NCBI GenBank assembly: GCA_964448615.1
Contig: CAYUWH010000035.1
Coordinates: 1 to 15,115 of the forward strand
Origin: CAYUWH01 sp964448615
GTDB lineage: Bacteria; Patescibacteriota; Gracilibacteria; Peribacterales; Peribacteraceae
Length of the DNA: 15,115 nt
Direction: 5' to 3'
In this document: positions 14,312 to 15,115 of the stretch, in pieces
Layout of the letters: each line of letters opens with the position of its first letter
Position numbering within the stretch: position 1 is the first letter of the stretch
Made by a program: the position numbers and the translations under genes
The notes under the pieces: generated by a model
What the model saw: only the letters and a program-made list of their open reading frames with translations
Database searches by the model: none
What the model was told of the DNA's origin: nothing

Positions 14312-15004
14312 TCAATGCATGATTCTTCTACTGTGCGCGGACGCAATTCTGAATGCATCAATATTGATCCAGCCAAATACAAGGAAGCAGGCGAATCCAA
14401 TCAGGAATGCTGATATTGCCAAAATCAATAACAGATTTTTCCACTGTATCACTCGCAGTGCACCGATACTGAAGCTGCGAAAATCTTGATACGAAGCTTC
14501 GAGTAATTTCTGATATTCGTCGCGAATTGCATTTCGTCCATGACTATCAGCGGTCTTCATTTTTTCACCATATTCTTTGAGTAATATGGGAATATTTTTA
14601 CTAGCTTCCCCGGCCGATATAACTAGTGATGAATAGATGATATCAAGTAGAAAGGAAACGATAGCCAATACAATGGAGATAGCGATTGTAAAATAACCGA
14701 TCTTGAATAGATCAGCGTCATGCACGAGCTGAAACTTATCTGACAGCATGATATTTCCCATCAACAGAAGTGAGCCACCACCGATGAAAATTACTTTTTC
14801 AACCAAGTGCTCTGCTGCTTTAGGAATGGCCTCTTTTACATTTTCCTCGTAATTTTTAATTTGCTCGCTCACTTCTTCTGAACTGCGTTCGTCCTGACTC
14901 GGATTCTGCAAACGTTCCAGATACAATTGCTTGAAGGTCAGAGGCTGTCCGCTAACGTCCGGAGCATAAAAGAATGTTCTATAAATACTCTTCAAAAAAC
15001 GCAT
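14312..15004 (-). CDS. Multi-pass membrane protein, unknown function
   Basis: 230 residues, no recognised family. A charged amphipathic N-terminus (1-67, including RLQNPSQDERSSEEVSEQIKNYEENVKEAI) precedes three predicted membrane helices at about 70-86 (VIFIGGGSLLLMGNIML), 103-125 (YFTIAISIVLAIVSFLLDIIYSS, split here: YFTIAISIVLAI and VSFLLDIIYSS) and 190-212 (LLLILAISAFLIGFACFLVFG, read as LLLILAISAFLI then GFACFLVFG). A charged helical loop lies between helices 2 and 3. The DNA is visibly more AT-rich than the neighbouring genes, with more AAA/ATA/TTT-type codons, which may mark more recent acquisition (inference). ATG 15004 is supported by a -10 that places transcription start on that ATG. 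Confidence 0.8.
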   Translation of the reverse strand: MRFLKSIYRTFFYAPDVSGQPLTFKQLYLERLQNPSQDERSSEEVSEQIKNYEENVKEAIPKAAEHLVEKVIFIGGGSLLLMGNIMLSDKFQLVHDADLFKIGYFTIAISIVLAIVSFLLDIIYSSLVISAGEASKNIPILLKEYGEKMKTADSHGRNAIRDEYQKLLEASYQDFRSFSIGALRVIQWKNLLLILAISAFLIGFACFLVFGWINIDAFRIASAHSRRIMH

Positions 15005-15010
15005 GATGAC

Positions 15011-15040
15011 ATCATAACTGAATGTTCATGTTCACGTCAT
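15011..15040 (-). promoter_or_regulatory. Candidate leaderless promoter of the membrane protein gene
   Basis: On the minus strand ATGACG (15035-15040, 4/6), 18-bp spacer, TATGAT (15011-15016, 5/6). The 6-nt gap after the -10 places the expected start exactly on the A of ATG 15004. Confidence 0.5.
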
Positions 15041-15060
15041 TGTGCTAGTTATTTTTATCT

Positions 15061-15088
15061 ACAAACAAGGGGCCTTGCGGCCCCTTTG
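15061..15088. terminator. Hairpin terminator at the right edge
   Basis: AAGGGGCC (15067-15074)-TTGC-GGCCCCTT (15079-15086) is an 8-bp perfect stem. The minus-strand tail (TTGTTTGT) is slightly more T-rich, so it probably ends a gene lying to the right of the window on the minus strand. The remaining bases to 15115 hold no gene. Confidence 0.6.
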
Positions 15089-15115
15089 TCTGTATCGATG
15101 ATTGATCGATCCGAC

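Overview
The window looks like part of a bacterial chromosome from the Patescibacteria/CPR, most like the Peregrinibacteria/Peribacteria group (inference, moderate confidence). The pointers are a small RNHCP zinc-ribbon protein, a sortase fused to S-layer-homology-like repeats, a very Ser-rich secreted protein, a lone class II (B12-dependent) ribonucleotide reductase, and no convincing Shine-Dalgarno sequence at any gene start. TGA is used as a normal stop (ychF, nrdJ), so the code is standard and not the UGA=Gly code of Gracilibacteria. No rRNA, tRNA, CRISPR array, transposase or phage gene was seen.

Layout: (1) 77-1204, minus: SLH-like/sortase cell-surface enzyme. (2) 1341-2435, plus: ychF, followed by a 9-bp-unit inverted repeat and an RNHCP-domain gene (2531-2833, plus). 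(3) 3033-3479, minus: small unknown gene whose start carries the same repeat units as the RNHCP gene. (4) 3717-7106, minus: nrdJ with its own terminator, bracketed by two unrelated long palindromes (3574-3606 and 7404-7431). (5) 7450-8148, plus: flavodoxin-fold NAD(P)H/FMN oxidoreductase, followed by a cluster of C-rich dispersed repeats. (6) 8354-9564, minus: a YerC/TrpR-like regulator upstream of a class I glutamine amidotransferase-like hydrolase. (7) 9732-12013, plus: envelope genes, an HtrA protease and an M23 peptidase. (8) 12067-13707, minus: a secreted mosaic of RTX calcium-binding repeats, Ser-rich linkers, a Kazal protease-inhibitor domain and an Excalibur-like C-terminus. (9) 13899-14240, plus, and 14312-15004, minus: two membrane proteins of unknown function.

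The accessory theme is the cell surface: sortase, HtrA, M23 peptidase and the RTX/Kazal protein are all exported or anchored. The rest is housekeeping (YchF, NrdJ). Promoter-like hexamers sit so close to several ATGs that the mRNAs should be leaderless or nearly so. Other genes have short pyrimidine-rich leaders. The two most interesting observations are the RTX-Ser-Kazal-Ser-Excalibur architecture, and a 9-bp sequence unit that appears both in intergenic DNA (as opposed arrays and next to two start codons) and inside the Ser-linker coding DNA of the RTX/Kazal gene.
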